A stretch of DNA of 64,000 nt from Stenotrophomonas sp. ATCM1_4 (GCF_004348115.1 NZ_QPFB01000001.1:2992028-3056027), one strand, 5' to 3'; shown: positions 8,586 through 18,223, counted from the first letter of the stretch. A program made the numbers and translations. Notes: generated from the sequence alone by a model not told the origin.

Positions 8586-9185
8586 ATGCGACTCATTCCC
8601 GCGATCCTGTCCGCCCTGCTGCTGAGCTTCACCCTGCCGCTGGCCCCTGCACATGCGCAGGACCCGGCTGCCGCCGCCCCGGTCGTGGAGGGCGATGCCG
8701 ACGGCCCGATCGACCTGCAGCGCTTCATGGGCCGCTGGTACGTGATTGGCCGGGTGCCCAACTTCGTCGAGCGTGGCCACGTGGCCAGCGTCAACACCTA
8801 CTCGCTGACGGACGGGGACAAGGTCGCCATCCGCTACCAGTTCCGCGACGGCTTCAACGAGCCCGAGGAGGAGATCAACATCCGCGCCAAGGTCGATGAC
8901 GACAGTGGCAACCGGCGCTGGCGCACCTGGTTCTACAAGATCGTGCCGACCCACTCGCGCATCCTGGAAGTGGCACCGGACTATTCCTGGGCCCTGATCG
9001 GCTACCCGGGCCGCGAGATGGCCTGGATCTTCGCCCGCCAGCCGGACATGGATGCGGCTACCTACCGGGCGCTGGCACTGCGCCTGCGCGACAAGTACGA
9101 CGTCAACACCGACAAGCTCAAGCGCGTGCCGCAACACCCGGCGCAGGTGGACAGGCTGGGCTTCGAGGTACCGAACAAGAAGTAG
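8586..9185 (+). CDS. Lipocalin family protein (Blc-like, soluble)
   Basis: A 199-residue protein with a signal peptide (MRLIPAILSALLLSFTLPLAPAHA) cut before QDPAAAAP. The bacterial lipocalin signature GRWYVIGRVPNFVERG (near residues 50-65) is clear, followed by the YSLTDGDKVAIRYQFRDG strand pattern and the later YSWALIGYPGREMAWIFAR motif. E. coli Blc is an outer-membrane lipoprotein that binds lysophospholipids. This one has no lipobox Cys, so it is probably a soluble periplasmic form. The start is the ATG at 8586; upstream in-frame codons do not add a better signal peptide. Confidence 0.88.
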   Translation: MRLIPAILSALLLSFTLPLAPAHAQDPAAAAPVVEGDADGPIDLQRFMGRWYVIGRVPNFVERGHVASVNTYSLTDGDKVAIRYQFRDGFNEPEEEINIRAKVDDDSGNRRWRTWFYKIVPTHSRILEVAPDYSWALIGYPGREMAWIFARQPDMDAATYRALALRLRDKYDVNTDKLKRVPQHPAQVDRLGFEVPNKK

Positions 9186-9329
9186 CCACGGCCGGCCGGA
9201 TCGGCCACCGGAACCCCCGCGCCCTTCGCCGTAGCCTGCACGACGCCACGGCACACTGCCTGGCGATCACTACCGCAGGGTGCTCACGGAAGCCGGGGCA
9301 CGGCATCCGCCCCGGGGCGGCGCTTGACG

Positions 9330-10295
9330 TCAGTCGTAATTGCTCAGGGCCAGCGACAACAGCGCCTTGGCCTGTTCGCGCAGCGACTGTGGCTCGACGA
9401 TTTCCGCGTCCGAACCGTAATGCAGCACGTCCATCAGCAGCTCGCGCGACACGCTGTAGGGCACCTTCAGTTCATAACGCCCATCCGGCAGGAACCGCCC
9501 CTGCTGCTTGGAGTGCCAGTGTTCGTCAGCCACCCAGCGGGCGGCCTTGGCACTGAACACGATGGTCGCCCAGCCCTTGGGGGCACCGGAAAAGATGCCG
9601 TAGCTGGCGGCCAGCTGCTCGTTCAGCTCTTCATCCGGCACGTCGCGGGCCGGCTGTTCGAGCAACCGGGCCTGGTGGATGCGGTCCACCGCGAAACTGC
9701 GCACCGCCTCGCGGGTATGGTCCCAGGCGTCCAGGTACCAGTTGTCGCGGTAATGGGTGATGCGCTGCGGTGACACCGTGCGGCGGGTGGCCTCGTCGGT
9801 GGAACGGGCACGGTATTCGAAGGACAGCTGCTTGCGCTCGAGCACGCCCGAGGCCACGGTGCGGAAACTGGCCTCGTCCAGCTTGCGACCGCGGTGCGGG
9901 ATGACCCGGACCCGCTCGACCGGCCAGGAGGACGCCCCGGCCTGGGCCGCGAGCAGGCTCTCGATGCGCTGCTGCAACGGCGCCAGCACCGAGGACAGCA
10001 CGCCGCCACTGGTCCGCGCCAGCAGGTGCTGGGAGGCCAGCAACGCATGCAGCTCCTCGGAACTGAGCCACAGCCCGGGCAACTCGAAACGGTCGCTTTC
10101 GGCGGTCTGGTAGCGGAAGCCGGCGTCGCCGTCGCCCTCCACCGGCGCCATCAGCGCGTCGCGCAGAAAGGCCAGATCGCGGTAAACCGTGGCACGGGAA
10201 CAGCCCAATTCCTCCTGCAGCCGCACCACCGTGATGGGGTAGCGGGCGGACTTGAGCAGACGATGCAGCGCATTGATGCGTTCATAGCGGTCCAT
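9330..10295 (-). CDS. HTH/WYL-domain transcriptional regulator (YafY type)
   Basis: A 321-residue regulator. Residues 1-60 form a DeoR-like winged helix (MDRYERINALHRLLKSARYP, then ELGCSRATVYRDLAFLRD). The middle contains the WYL ligand-sensing domain (LSFEYRARSTDEATRRTVSPQRI split, then NWYLDAWDHTREAVRSFAVDRI near 190-215), and the C-terminus matches the WCX extension (YELKVPYSVSRELLMDVLHYGSDAEIV split). WYL proteins often regulate stress or defence genes in response to nucleic-acid-like ligands. No target can be named from the surroundings. It stands alone, convergent with the lipocalin gene and divergent from the DUF481 gene. Confidence 0.9.
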   Translation of the reverse strand: MDRYERINALHRLLKSARYPITVVRLQEELGCSRATVYRDLAFLRDALMAPVEGDGDAGFRYQTAESDRFELPGLWLSSEELHALLASQHLLARTSGGVLSSVLAPLQQRIESLLAAQAGASSWPVERVRVIPHRGRKLDEASFRTVASGVLERKQLSFEYRARSTDEATRRTVSPQRITHYRDNWYLDAWDHTREAVRSFAVDRIHQARLLEQPARDVPDEELNEQLAASYGIFSGAPKGWATIVFSAKAARWVADEHWHSKQQGRFLPDGRYELKVPYSVSRELLMDVLHYGSDAEIVEPQSLREQAKALLSLALSNYD

Positions 10296-10456
10296 GGCCC
10301 GATTATGTCCGAAGTTCAGCGCCGGTTGGGGTCCGGCAACCGCTCCTGCCCGCCTAACCGCGTCTGAAGCAGGGCCATCGGCACGGGTCCGGCGCCGGAC
10401 CCATCCGGTATCATGAAACCGTTTACTTGCCCGCCTTGGCCCCGGAGATTCAATCG

Positions 10457-11248
10457 ATGTCCCTGCGTGTTTCCCTGCTCCTGCCGTTGCTGCTGTGCGC
10501 CCCGGCCGCCTGGGCCGACGACGGCCAGACCCCCGACGAGGCCACCCTGGCAGCCATGACCTCCCCCTGGAGCGGCAGCGGCGGCGAACTGGGTTTCGCC
10601 TCGGCCCACGGCAACAGCAACACAGAGAGCTTCAACGGCCGCCTCAAGCTGCGCTACACCGACGATGACTGGGTGCACAGCATGGACCTGTTCGGCCTGC
10701 GCTCCAGCTCCGAGTACACCGAGACCAGCGACGACGGCACCAGCAAGCGCACCCGCCAGACCACCGCCAACCGCTACACGGCCAGCGCCGGCAGTGCGCT
10801 GCAGTTGGGCGAGCATCGCCAGATCACCGCCACCGGGCGCTATGAACGGGACGATTTCGCCACCTACGACCGCCAGGCCAGCTTCGGTCTCGGCTACGGT
10901 ACCCGCCTGATCGACGGCGAGCGGCTGATCCTGGACACCCAGATCGGCCCCGGCGTGCGCCGCAGCCACAATGCCGATACCGACGAAAACCGCGTCGGCC
11001 TGATCGGCCGCGGCCTGTTCGACCTGAAGTACACCATCACCGACAACACCGAACTGGTGAACACGTTGCTGGTGGAATCAGGCTCGTACAACACCTTCGC
11101 GCAGAATGATTTCGGCGTGTCGGTGAACATGAACAAGCACTTCGCGCTGAAGGCCGGCTGGCAGGCCCGCCACAACAGCGACGTCACCGAAGACAAGCGC
11201 AAGACCGATACGCTGACCACGATGAACGTGGTTTACAGCTTCAAGTAA
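10457..11248 (+). CDS. DUF481 outer-membrane beta-barrel protein (YdiY-like)
   Basis: A 263-residue protein with a signal peptide (MSLRVSLLLPLLLCAPAAWA) cut before DDGQTPDEA. The motif GELGFASAHGNSNTESFNGRLKLRY is typical of DUF481 (salt-induced outer-membrane protein YdiY), followed by alternating strands and a terminal aromatic-ending strand (TTMNVVYSFK), consistent with outer-membrane barrel assembly. GGAG ten bases before the ATG at 10457 supports this start over an in-frame start at 10427. The function of the family is unknown. The gene ends at a good terminator. Confidence 0.85.
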   Translation: MSLRVSLLLPLLLCAPAAWADDGQTPDEATLAAMTSPWSGSGGELGFASAHGNSNTESFNGRLKLRYTDDDWVHSMDLFGLRSSSEYTETSDDGTSKRTRQTTANRYTASAGSALQLGEHRQITATGRYERDDFATYDRQASFGLGYGTRLIDGERLILDTQIGPGVRRSHNADTDENRVGLIGRGLFDLKYTITDNTELVNTLLVESGSYNTFAQNDFGVSVNMNKHFALKAGWQARHNSDVTEDKRKTDTLTTMNVVYSFK

Positions 11249-11270
11249 GCGAGCGCGCGGGATTCATGAA

Positions 11271-11295
11271 GAAGCCGGCTTTCGCCGGCTTTTTC
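11271..11295 (+). terminator. Intrinsic terminator after the DUF481 gene
   Basis: An 8-bp stem AAGCCGGC / GCCGGCTT (11272-11279 with 11284-11291), loop TTTC, followed by five T in total. It lies 23 bases after the DUF481 stop. Confidence 0.85.
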
Positions 11296-11499
11296 ATGCG
11301 CGGGTGCTTTGGATGGATGCGGCGGGATGCCTTCCGCGAACGGAACCATCATCGGCTTGGCGGCCGAGGCCGTTCCTGCGGCAGCGCGGCGATCTGCCCC
11401 CTCCCTTGAGCACAGCTCAGGGGAGGGCTGGGGAGGGGTGCTCCTGGCAACGGGGCGGGGTATCGACTTCGTGGCCGGGATCGCGCCTACGCGGGCCGC
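11296..11499. repeat. Intergenic stretch with degenerate REP-like repeats
   Basis: The stretch between the terminator and hemC holds no gene. It contains a piece of the GGCGGCCGAGGCCG..CCTGCGG repeat type (about 11353-11374; also near 19485 and 61495), a palindromic CCCCTCCC..GGGGAGGG segment (about 11398-11440), and a fragment GGGATCGCGCCTACGCGG (about 11477-11494). All are typical dispersed intergenic elements. Confidence 0.5.
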
Positions 11500-12408
11500 T
11501 CAACGCAGCAGTTCACCCGCGCCACCATCGAGCAGCCTGCTCGCCACGCTGCGGCCCAACGCCTCCGGGTCCGTCGCCGGCCCCTGCCCTTCGGCGCGGA
11601 CGATGCGGCCATCGGCCACGCCGCCCACCAGCCCCTGCAACCACAGGTCCTGGCCCCGCCATTGCGCCAGGCCGGCCACCGGCACGTGGCAGCTGCCATC
11701 CAAGGCGCGGTTCATCGCCCGCTCGGCCTCCACGCAGCTGCGGGTCGGCGCATCGTCCAGCGCCGCCACCAGCGCGATCACCGCGTCGGCATCGGTCCGG
11801 CATTCGATCGCCACCGCGGCCTGCGCCGGTGCCGGCAGCCATTGTGGCGCCACCAGCCGGCTGCGGATGCGCGCTTCCAGCGCCAGCCGCTCCAGGCCCG
11901 CGCAGGCCAGGATGATGGCGTCGTACTCGCCGGCGTCGAGCTTGCCCAGGCGCGTGTTGACGTTGCCGCGCAGGTCGCGGGTGAGCAGGTCCGGGCGCAG
12001 CGCGCGCAACTGCGCCTGGCGGCGCAGCGAGGACGTGCCCACCACCGCGCCGGCCGGCAGGTCGTCCAGCGTGTCGTACTGGTTGGAAACGAAGGCATCG
12101 GCCGGATCGGCGCGGGTGAGGATGGCCGGCAGCGCGAACGGTGCCTCCAGCTCCATCGGCACGTCCTTGAGCGAATGCACCGCGCAGTCGGCCTCGCCAC
12201 GCAGCATCGCCAGCTCCAGCTCCTTCAGGAACAGGCCCTTGCCGCCGATGGCCGCCAGAGAGCGGTCCAGCACCTCGTCGCCGCGGGTGCTCATCGGCAC
12301 CAGTTCCACCGCCAGCCCCGGGTGGGCCTGGCGCAGGCGGTCAGCGACGTGTTCGCTCTGCCACAGGGCGAGCGGGCTCTTACGGGTAGCAATGCGCAGG
12401 ATGGTCAT
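11500..12408 (-). CDS. hemC: Porphobilinogen deaminase (hydroxymethylbilane synthase)
   Basis: A 302-residue cytosolic enzyme that joins four porphobilinogens into hydroxymethylbilane in haem synthesis. The sequence begins [17 protein letters not shown], the classic N-terminus, and shows [23 protein letters not shown] split over residues 43-65, the HSLKDVP motif near residue 80, and the dipyrromethane-cofactor cysteine Cys240 in GSCHVPV. Length is standard. It follows algR by 30 bases on the same strand. This algR-hemC adjacency is also known in Pseudomonas, where algZ precedes algR. Confidence 0.97.
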   Translation of the reverse strand: MTILRIATRKSPLALWQSEHVADRLRQAHPGLAVELVPMSTRGDEVLDRSLAAIGGKGLFLKELELAMLRGEADCAVHSLKDVPMELEAPFALPAILTRADPADAFVSNQYDTLDDLPAGAVVGTSSLRRQAQLRALRPDLLTRDLRGNVNTRLGKLDAGEYDAIILACAGLERLALEARIRSRLVAPQWLPAPAQAAVAIECRTDADAVIALVAALDDAPTRSCVEAERAMNRALDGSCHVPVAGLAQWRGQDLWLQGLVGGVADGRIVRAEGQGPATDPEALGRSVASRLLDGGAGELLR

Positions 12409-12438
12409 GCGGCCATTATCGCCGCTGGCGGCGCCCGC

Positions 12439-13158
12439 TCACAGCCGGACCAGTTCGGTCCGCAGATTGGCGACGCAGCGTCGGCTGACCTCCAGGGGCT
12501 GTTCGACCCCGCGCAGCACCGCCTGGACCTGGCCGGCCGGCGTGCGTCGCACTTCCTGCAGGCGGTCGCGGGCGACCAGGCAGTTGCGATGGATGCGGAT
12601 GAACCGCGAGCCGAACTCCTCTTCCAGCGAGCGCAGCGATTCCTCGACCAGATCCTGCCCCCGCGTATGGTGCAGCACGACGTACTTCTCCTCGGCCTGC
12701 AGGTACAGGATGTCCTCCACCGGCACCAGTCGCAGGCTGCCACGCAGGCGCGCGCTCAGGGTGCGACGCGGCTGATGGGCGGGGGGGCTAGCGCGCCCGG
12801 CAAGGAAAGTGCGCGCCCGCTCCAGCGCCGCGGCCAGGCGCTCGGCGCGTATCGGCTTCATCAGGTAGTCGATCGCCGCAGCCTCGAACGCGGACAGCGC
12901 GTGCGCATCGAAGGCCGTGCAGAACACCACTGCCGGGCGCGGCTCGACACGCGCCAGCTGCCGGGCCACCTCCAGCCCGTCGATGCCGGGCATGGCGATG
13001 TCGAGCAGCAGCAGGTCCGGCTGGTGTTGCGCGCAGGCCTGCAGGGCCTCGTCGCCGTTGGCCGCCTCGGCCAACACCACCACCCCATCGTGCCCGGCCA
13101 GCAATGCGCGCAGGCGCCCGCGTGCCAAGGGCTCATCATCGGCAATGACCACCTTCAT
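12439..13158 (-). CDS. algR: LytTR-type response regulator (AlgR-like)
   Basis: A 239-residue regulator with an N-terminal receiver domain (MKVVIADDEPLARGRL; phospho-acceptor Asp in LLLLDIAMPGIDGLEV near residue 54; KPIRAERL lysine near 105) and a C-terminal LytTR DNA-binding domain (ILYLQAEEKYVVLHHTRGQ, FIRIHRNCLV). The start at 13158 has GGAGAG six bases ahead. In Pseudomonas the AlgZ/AlgR pair controls twitching, virulence and alginate genes. Here no sensor-kinase gene is adjacent; the gene upstream is an esterase, so the cognate kinase is elsewhere or absent. Confidence 0.88.
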   Translation of the reverse strand: MKVVIADDEPLARGRLRALLAGHDGVVVLAEAANGDEALQACAQHQPDLLLLDIAMPGIDGLEVARQLARVEPRPAVVFCTAFDAHALSAFEAAAIDYLMKPIRAERLAAALERARTFLAGRASPPAHQPRRTLSARLRGSLRLVPVEDILYLQAEEKYVVLHHTRGQDLVEESLRSLEEEFGSRFIRIHRNCLVARDRLQEVRRTPAGQVQAVLRGVEQPLEVSRRCVANLRTELVRL

Positions 13159-13254
13159 ATCACTCTCCCCATGGAACGCCGGCATGGCCATGGTAGCCCT
13201 GCCGTCGCACCGCCATTGTGTTCAACCCCCGGACAAGGCGTCCCCACGCCCTGT

Positions 13255-13926
13255 TCAACCCGCGCTGAAACGCGCCTGCAGCCAGTCGCCCAGCGCGTGG
13301 ATTTCCTCGGCGCAGACCTGGTGTGCCATCGGATAGCGGTGCCAATCCAGCTCGAAGCCCAGCGCCTTGAGCACCTGGGCGCTGTTCTCGGCGACCTGCA
13401 CCGGAATCACCGGATCGGCGCTGCCGTGGGCCATGAAGACCGGCTGCGTGTTGGCACCGGCGGCCAACTGGTCGGCCGCGGCGTCCACTTCCGGCAGGTA
13501 GGTCGACAGCGCCACCAGCCCGGCCAGTTGCGCACGCCGCTGCAGGCCCGCCGACAGGGTGATCGCACCGCCCTGCGAGAAGCCGGCCAGCACGATGTGG
13601 TCCAGTGCGATGCCGCGGGCCTGCTCGCGTGCGATCAGCGCCTCCACCTGCGCCACCGATTCGGCCACGCCGCTGGCGTCGGCGCGGCTGCGGAAATCCA
13701 TGCTGACGATGTCGTACCACGCGCGCATCGGCATGCCACCGTTGATGGTGACCGCGCGCTTGGGGGCATGCGGGAACACGAAGCGGATCGCCGGCCAGTG
13801 CGGGCGCACCAGCTCCGGCACGATGGGGGCGAAATCGTGCCCATCAGCGCCCAGACCGTGCAACCAGATGACCGACCATTCCGGCGCCGCGCCGGTTTCC
13901 TGCTCCACCGTTTCCAACATCTGCAT
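13255..13926 (-). CDS. Alpha/beta-hydrolase carboxylesterase (phospholipase/carboxylesterase family)
   Basis: A 223-residue cytosolic hydrolase of the Abhydrolase_2 family. Landmarks are WLHGLGADGHDFAPIVPEL at the N-terminus, the nucleophile elbow GFSQGG near residue 117, the acid in GSADPVIP near 170, and the His in PMAHQVC near 203. These enzymes cleave short acyl esters. Two starts are possible: ATG 13926 (MQMLETVEQ) and ATG 13920. GGGAG sits three bases from the first and nine from the second, so the inner one may be the one used. It lies between algR and opgH, all on the minus strand, with gaps over 90 bases. Confidence 0.88.
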   Translation of the reverse strand: MQMLETVEQETGAAPEWSVIWLHGLGADGHDFAPIVPELVRPHWPAIRFVFPHAPKRAVTINGGMPMRAWYDIVSMDFRSRADASGVAESVAQVEALIAREQARGIALDHIVLAGFSQGGAITLSAGLQRRAQLAGLVALSTYLPEVDAAADQLAAGANTQPVFMAHGSADPVIPVQVAENSAQVLKALGFELDWHRYPMAHQVCAEEIHALGDWLQARFSAG

Positions 13927-14039
13927 GACTCCCGAAGACGAAGCGGGATTATGCCGCCTGGCCGCGGCGCGATGTTCAGGCCGACGGTTCAACGGCCACT
14001 GCCCGGGGACCGGTACGTGCCCGGGCCCGGTGGCGGCAG

Positions 14040-15956
14040 TCAGTCCTGCAGCGGTTCGCGCAGCGCAGCCGCGCGCAGTTCGGCGGCACGCACCAGCACC
14101 TGCGGCGGGTGGCTTTCCTCCGGGATGCACAGCAGGCCGTGACGGCGCAGCCAGTCACCCACCTTGCGCGAGGAGGTCCAGGCCACCACCGGTACCGCCA
14201 GTGCCATGCCCACCACCACCGGCGCCATCCACGCCGCCAATGGCGGCGACACCGCATATGCCATGGCACCGACCATCAGGCCGAACAGGCTCAGGCCACC
14301 GTAGCCACGCAGCAGCGCGCCCCAGGAGATGCTGCCATCGTCGCGCTGCTGCGCATCCCAGCCGGAGTCCTTGCCGGCCAGTACTTCGGCCACGCCACGC
14401 GACTGCACGTACATCACCACCGGCGCCATCAGCGCCGCCAGCAGGGTTTCCAGCACCATCGAGACGAAGGCGCGCAGCGCGCCGCCGCAACCAATGCGTT
14501 CGCTGCGCGAGGTCAGCATCGCCACGTAGCCCATGGCCTTGGGCGCAAGCAGCACCGCCATGGTGATCGCGAACACCCAGAGCACGCCGTCCTGGTCCAG
14601 ACCGCGCCAGTAATGCGACGGGGACATGCGCAGGTGCAGTTCCTCGGCCAGGTCGATGCCGCCATGGATCAGCGGGATCGCCACGCCGATCAGCATCAGC
14701 ATCGCCCACATCGGCGCGGTGAAGTAATGGCCGATGCCGATCATCATGTGCACGCGGCTGATCCAGTGCAGGCCGGACGTCCCCACCACCTTGGCGTGCT
14801 GCAGGTTGCCCTGGCACCAGCGGCGATCGCGGATCAGCAGGTCGGTCAGCGTCGGCGGGCCTTCCTCGTAGCTGCCCTGCAGGTACGGCACCATGTGCGC
14901 GGCCCAGCCGCCCCGACGGATCAGCGCCGCTTCCACGAAGTCGTGGCTGAGGACATGGCCGCCGAACGGCTTGCGCCCCGGCAGCTCCGGCAGCCCGGCC
15001 TGCTCGGCGAAGGCGCGGGTGCGGATGACCGCGTTGTGCCCCCAGTAGTTGCTCTCGGCGCCATGCCACCAGGCCACGCCGTAGGCCATCACCGGGCCAT
15101 ACACGCGCCCGCCGAACTGCTGCATGCGGGCAAAGGCGGTGCGCCCGTTGACCACCGCCGGCAGCGACTGGATCAGGCCCACGTTGGGGTGGTTCTCCAT
15201 CGCCGACACCAGCCGCACGATGACATCACCGGTCATCAGGCTGTCCGCGTCCAGGATCAGCATCTGCGGGTATGCACCACCGAAGCGGCGCACCCAGTCG
15301 GCGATGTTGCCGGCCTTGCGGCCGACGTTGCTGGCGCGGCGCCGGTAGAACAGCCGCCCTTCCCCGCCGGTGGCAGCGACCAGGCGCGCGAACACCTGTT
15401 CCTCGGCACGGCCGATGGCGTCGCGGGTGGTGTCGCTGAGCACGAAGAAGTCAAAGTTCTCGAGCTGGCCGGTGGCGGCGACCGATTCGTAGATGGCCTG
15501 CAGGCCGGCCATCATCCGGCGCGGGTCCTCGTTGTAGGTCGGCATCAGCAGCGCGGTGCGGCTGCGCAGCGTCGGCAGCGGCGTGTCCGGGTAGATGCCC
15601 AGCTTGCGCCGGCCACGCAGCAACGCCTGCAGGCCGGCCAGGCTGCCGACGAAGGACAGCGCGACCCACGCAAACAGCAGCACGAACAGCACCAGCAGCA
15701 CGCCTTCGAGCACGTTCAGGCCACCGTTGAGCAGCACCCGCGCCATCATCCAGGTCGCGCCAACGGTCATCAGCGCGGTGGTGCCGAACACGTACAGGCG
15801 ACGCAGGCCGATGTTGGGCGGGGCGGTGTCCTGGCGCGGCACCTGCAGGCGGCCGGTGCGCAGCGATTGCTCCGGCATCTCCAGCGGGTGTTCACCCGGC
15901 AGGATGGCGATGCCTGCATCGAGGGCGGCGGTGGTCTCGGTCACGGAGCTGCTCAT
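14040..15956 (-). CDS. opgH: Glucans biosynthesis glucosyltransferase OpgH (HrpM)
   Basis: A 638-residue inner-membrane GT2 enzyme that builds the beta-glucan backbone of osmoregulated periplasmic glucans. Two transmembrane helices near residues 55-110 precede the catalytic domain ([42 protein letters not shown], and the RRWCQGN motif near 400). Further helices follow ([43 protein letters not shown]). The start at 15956 ([15 protein letters not shown]) was chosen because upstream residues are arginine-rich and unrelated. No opgG lies next to it, unlike E. coli opgGH. Xanthomonads carry this gene alone as hrpM, which matters for virulence. Confidence 0.93.
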   Translation of the reverse strand: MSSSVTETTAALDAGIAILPGEHPLEMPEQSLRTGRLQVPRQDTAPPNIGLRRLYVFGTTALMTVGATWMMARVLLNGGLNVLEGVLLVLFVLLFAWVALSFVGSLAGLQALLRGRRKLGIYPDTPLPTLRSRTALLMPTYNEDPRRMMAGLQAIYESVAATGQLENFDFFVLSDTTRDAIGRAEEQVFARLVAATGGEGRLFYRRRASNVGRKAGNIADWVRRFGGAYPQMLILDADSLMTGDVIVRLVSAMENHPNVGLIQSLPAVVNGRTAFARMQQFGGRVYGPVMAYGVAWWHGAESNYWGHNAVIRTRAFAEQAGLPELPGRKPFGGHVLSHDFVEAALIRRGGWAAHMVPYLQGSYEEGPPTLTDLLIRDRRWCQGNLQHAKVVGTSGLHWISRVHMMIGIGHYFTAPMWAMLMLIGVAIPLIHGGIDLAEELHLRMSPSHYWRGLDQDGVLWVFAITMAVLLAPKAMGYVAMLTSRSERIGCGGALRAFVSMVLETLLAALMAPVVMYVQSRGVAEVLAGKDSGWDAQQRDDGSISWGALLRGYGGLSLFGLMVGAMAYAVSPPLAAWMAPVVVGMALAVPVVAWTSSRKVGDWLRRHGLLCIPEESHPPQVLVRAAELRAAALREPLQD

Positions 15957-16334
15957 TGCCGCGCTGCCCCGGCGATCACGAAGGAAACGAACCGCTGCCC
16001 GGCAACGTGTTGCTGACTGTCTCGGTGTAGCACCAGAAATCCTTGAAGAGGGAACGCGTTGTGCGTTGAAGGCCAGAAGGGCAGAGGTGGACCGATGCCA
16101 CGGGGCATCGACGACGTATCGGGGGAACACCCTCCGGTGGTACGGGAGCCCCCTCGACCGCACCACCCGGCCCCTGCGGACCAGCGCAGCGCCAGGACCC
16201 GGCGCTGCAGGGGCGCATTATCCATGATCGCGCGTGACCACCAAAACGGTCATCGACCGCTGTTTCACTGCTGTTCGGGCACGGTTGAAGCAAAACCGAC
16301 GAGGCCCGCGTCGCGGGCCCCGGGATGAAAACGG
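15957..16334. other. Intergenic region upstream of opgH
   Basis: No gene is seen in this 378-base stretch. It should hold the opgH promoter on the minus strand. Near its right end, 16303-16309 pairs with 16313-16319 (GGCCCGC / GCGGGCC), and on the minus strand this is followed shortly by TTTT, giving a likely terminator for the DUF3817 gene. Other GC-rich palindromes (GATGCCACGGGGCATCG near 16093-16109; GCGCTGCAGGGGCGC near 16201-16215) are of unknown role. Confidence 0.55.
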
Positions 16335-16667
16335 TTACGGCGCCGAACCATCACGCGCGGACAACAGGCCGATGCGGCGGAACCACATCTCCAGTGGCAC
16401 GGTCACCAGCGGCGGCACCGCCGCGACCAGCGCCACCAGCATCGCCCACAGCGGCCAGCGCAGTTTGATCCAGGCGTACAGGCAGATGGCGACGTAGAAG
16501 AGGAAGGCAATGCCATGCAGCGGCCCGAAGATGCGCACGCCCAGGTCGGTGAGTTCCAGGCCACGCTTGAGCAGCATGCCGACCAACAACCCTGCCCAGG
16601 TGACGCCTTCGATCAATGCGGCGGCGGCGAACAGCTTTCCTGCAGGGTACATCGGCTTGACGGGCAT
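16335..16667 (-). CDS. DUF3817 integral membrane protein
   Basis: A 110-residue protein with three hydrophobic segments (LFAAAALIEGVTWAGLLVGM, LHGIAFLFYVAICLYAW, MLVALVAAVPPLVTVPLEMWF). The order 'EG.TW..L...' then 'FGPLHG.AF..Y' matches DUF3817, small membrane proteins of unknown function, often near transporters. AGGAG six bases ahead of the ATG at 16667 fixes the start; the longer open frame has no such site. It is 85 bases from corA on the same strand and ends at the hairpin at 16303-16319. Confidence 0.8.
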   Translation of the reverse strand: MPVKPMYPAGKLFAAAALIEGVTWAGLLVGMLLKRGLELTDLGVRIFGPLHGIAFLFYVAICLYAWIKLRWPLWAMLVALVAAVPPLVTVPLEMWFRRIGLLSARDGSAP

Positions 16668-16752
16668 TGCGGCTCCTGGAACACGTGGGGAGACGCGATT
16701 GTAGGTGGCCGGGCGCTGCCGGATAAGGGGCGTGCCGGCGCCCGGCGCGCGC

Positions 16753-17676
16753 TCAGATCCAGCCACGCCGCCTGAACCATGCCAGCGGCACAACGATGCT
16801 CAGCAGCACCACGCCCAAGGCGATCGCGTAACCGTAATGCCAGTGCAGCTCCGGCATCGCGGCGAAGTTCATGCCCCACACGCCAACCAGCACCGTCGGC
16901 GGGATGCCCACCACCGAGGCCACCGCCATCACCTTCATCACTTCGTTCTGGTCCATGTTGATCAGGCCCAGCACGCTGTCGAGCAGGAATTCGTTGCGGT
17001 CCCCCAGCTGCTGCTCGAACTCGCTCAGCGAGGTCAGGTCCTTGAGCACCAGCTTGATCCGCTTGGGCGCCTCGGCACCGAACCACTCCGGCGCCGACTC
17101 ATCCAGGTAATTCACCATCCGCAACAGCCCGTGCAGGGTGTTGTGCATGGCACTGATGCGCCGCCCCATCACCCCCACCTCGTGCAGCATGCCCTCCAGC
17201 CGGTGCGAGGCGCGGCGCCCCTTGGGGTGGTTGAAGGCCTGCCGCGAGAACTCGCTCATCGTGCTCTCCAGCGATTCCAGCTGGTCGGCCAGGTGGTCGA
17301 CGATGTGCTCGATCACGCGCAGGAACAGGTCCGCCGCGCCCACGCAGGGGTGCTTGTCCAGGTCGGCCTCCAGGCCGTCGAGTACGTCCAGCGTGTGCTC
17401 GCGCTGCACCACCAGTGCATGCGGGGCGACCACGAAGCCCAGCGGCGCGACCACGTGGTCCACCGCGTACTGGAAGCGCGGCAGGTTCAGCACCAGCGCC
17501 TCGCCCTCGCGCCGGACCCGGCTGCTGAACTCGATCTCGCTGATGCCGGCCCGGTCCGGGATGGCGAACCCCACCTGCCGGGAGGCCTGGTCCAGTTCCT
17601 CCGGCGTGGGCTGGCACAGGTCCACCCACAGCGCCGGTGGCGTGGCGGACGGGGTGATGGGACGGCAATGCAGCAT
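16753..17676 (-). CDS. corA: CorA-family divalent metal ion transporter
   Basis: A 307-residue inner-membrane Mg2+/Co2+ channel. The cytoplasmic domain makes up the first 240 residues. The long stalk helix is followed by two C-terminal transmembrane helices, the first ending in the invariant GMN loop (VLVGVWGMNFAAMPELHW) and the second being AIALGVVLLSIVVPLAWF, then a basic tail RRRGWI. The start is placed at ATG 17676 (MLHCRPITPSATPPALWVDL). The frame is open further upstream, but that part overlaps the next gene in the other direction and shows no homology. Confidence 0.92.
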   Translation of the reverse strand: MLHCRPITPSATPPALWVDLCQPTPEELDQASRQVGFAIPDRAGISEIEFSSRVRREGEALVLNLPRFQYAVDHVVAPLGFVVAPHALVVQREHTLDVLDGLEADLDKHPCVGAADLFLRVIEHIVDHLADQLESLESTMSEFSRQAFNHPKGRRASHRLEGMLHEVGVMGRRISAMHNTLHGLLRMVNYLDESAPEWFGAEAPKRIKLVLKDLTSLSEFEQQLGDRNEFLLDSVLGLINMDQNEVMKVMAVASVVGIPPTVLVGVWGMNFAAMPELHWHYGYAIALGVVLLSIVVPLAWFRRRGWI

Positions 17677-17817
17677 CGACGGCACCTGCAACGGGAAACC
17701 ATGCCCGCATGGTCCATCCAATGCCTGCGCCAGGTAAAGCACCCCGCGCGCGTGGCGGTTGCGCGGCACCGGCTTCATCACGCAAGCTCTGCGCTCCCTT
17801 CGGCCAACACTCCACCC

Positions 17818-18096
17818 ATGCAAGACAACATCATCCAGATCATTCCCGCCAACGGCTGGGTCGCGGTATTCGAGGAAAACGGCGATGAAAGCGCGCAGTC
17901 GCTGGTCTGCTTCGCCGTCGTGGAAGAAGCCGGCAAGCGTGCGGTGCGGCCGATGGTGGCCAACGGCAAGCTGATCAGCCTGGCCGACACCCTGCCCCAC
18001 TTCGCCCGTGTCGAAGAGCTCGATGCCTTCGAAGACGAGGAAGATGAGGAGGAAGACGAGGAAGAAGAAGAGGACGAGGAAGAAGACGAAGGCTGA
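17818..18096 (+). CDS. Small protein with a long acidic tail, unknown function
   Basis: A 92-residue protein. Residues 1-68 look folded (MQDNIIQIIPANGWVAVFEE, VCFAVVEEAGKRAVRPMV, LISLADTLPHFARVEEL). From about residue 69 to the end it is almost only Asp and Glu. I do not recognise the family. It resembles small uncharacterised xanthomonad proteins. The acidic run could mimic nucleic acid or bind metal or basic proteins, but that is inference. It is divergent from corA and is followed by a strong terminator. Confidence 0.7.
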   Translation: MQDNIIQIIPANGWVAVFEENGDESAQSLVCFAVVEEAGKRAVRPMVANGKLISLADTLPHFARVEELDAFEDEEDEEEDEEEEEDEEEDEG

Positions 18097-18121
18097 GCCC
18101 TTCGCCCCCGCGTCTCCGATG

Positions 18122-18156
18122 GCCCGGCCTGCCCTGCGCAGCCGGGCTTTCTTTTT
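18122..18156 (+). terminator. Intrinsic terminator after the acidic-tail gene
   Basis: A 7-bp GC stem (18122-18128 GCCCGGC with 18141-18147 GCCGGGC), extended internally by TGC/GCA, followed by TTTCTTTTT. It lies 25 bases after the stop codon. Confidence 0.85.
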
Positions 18157-18223
18157 GCCTGTCATCACCGGGTCACGCCCGTGCTCGATGCTCGTCGGTT
18201 GCTTCCGGACCGCCTCGCACGCC

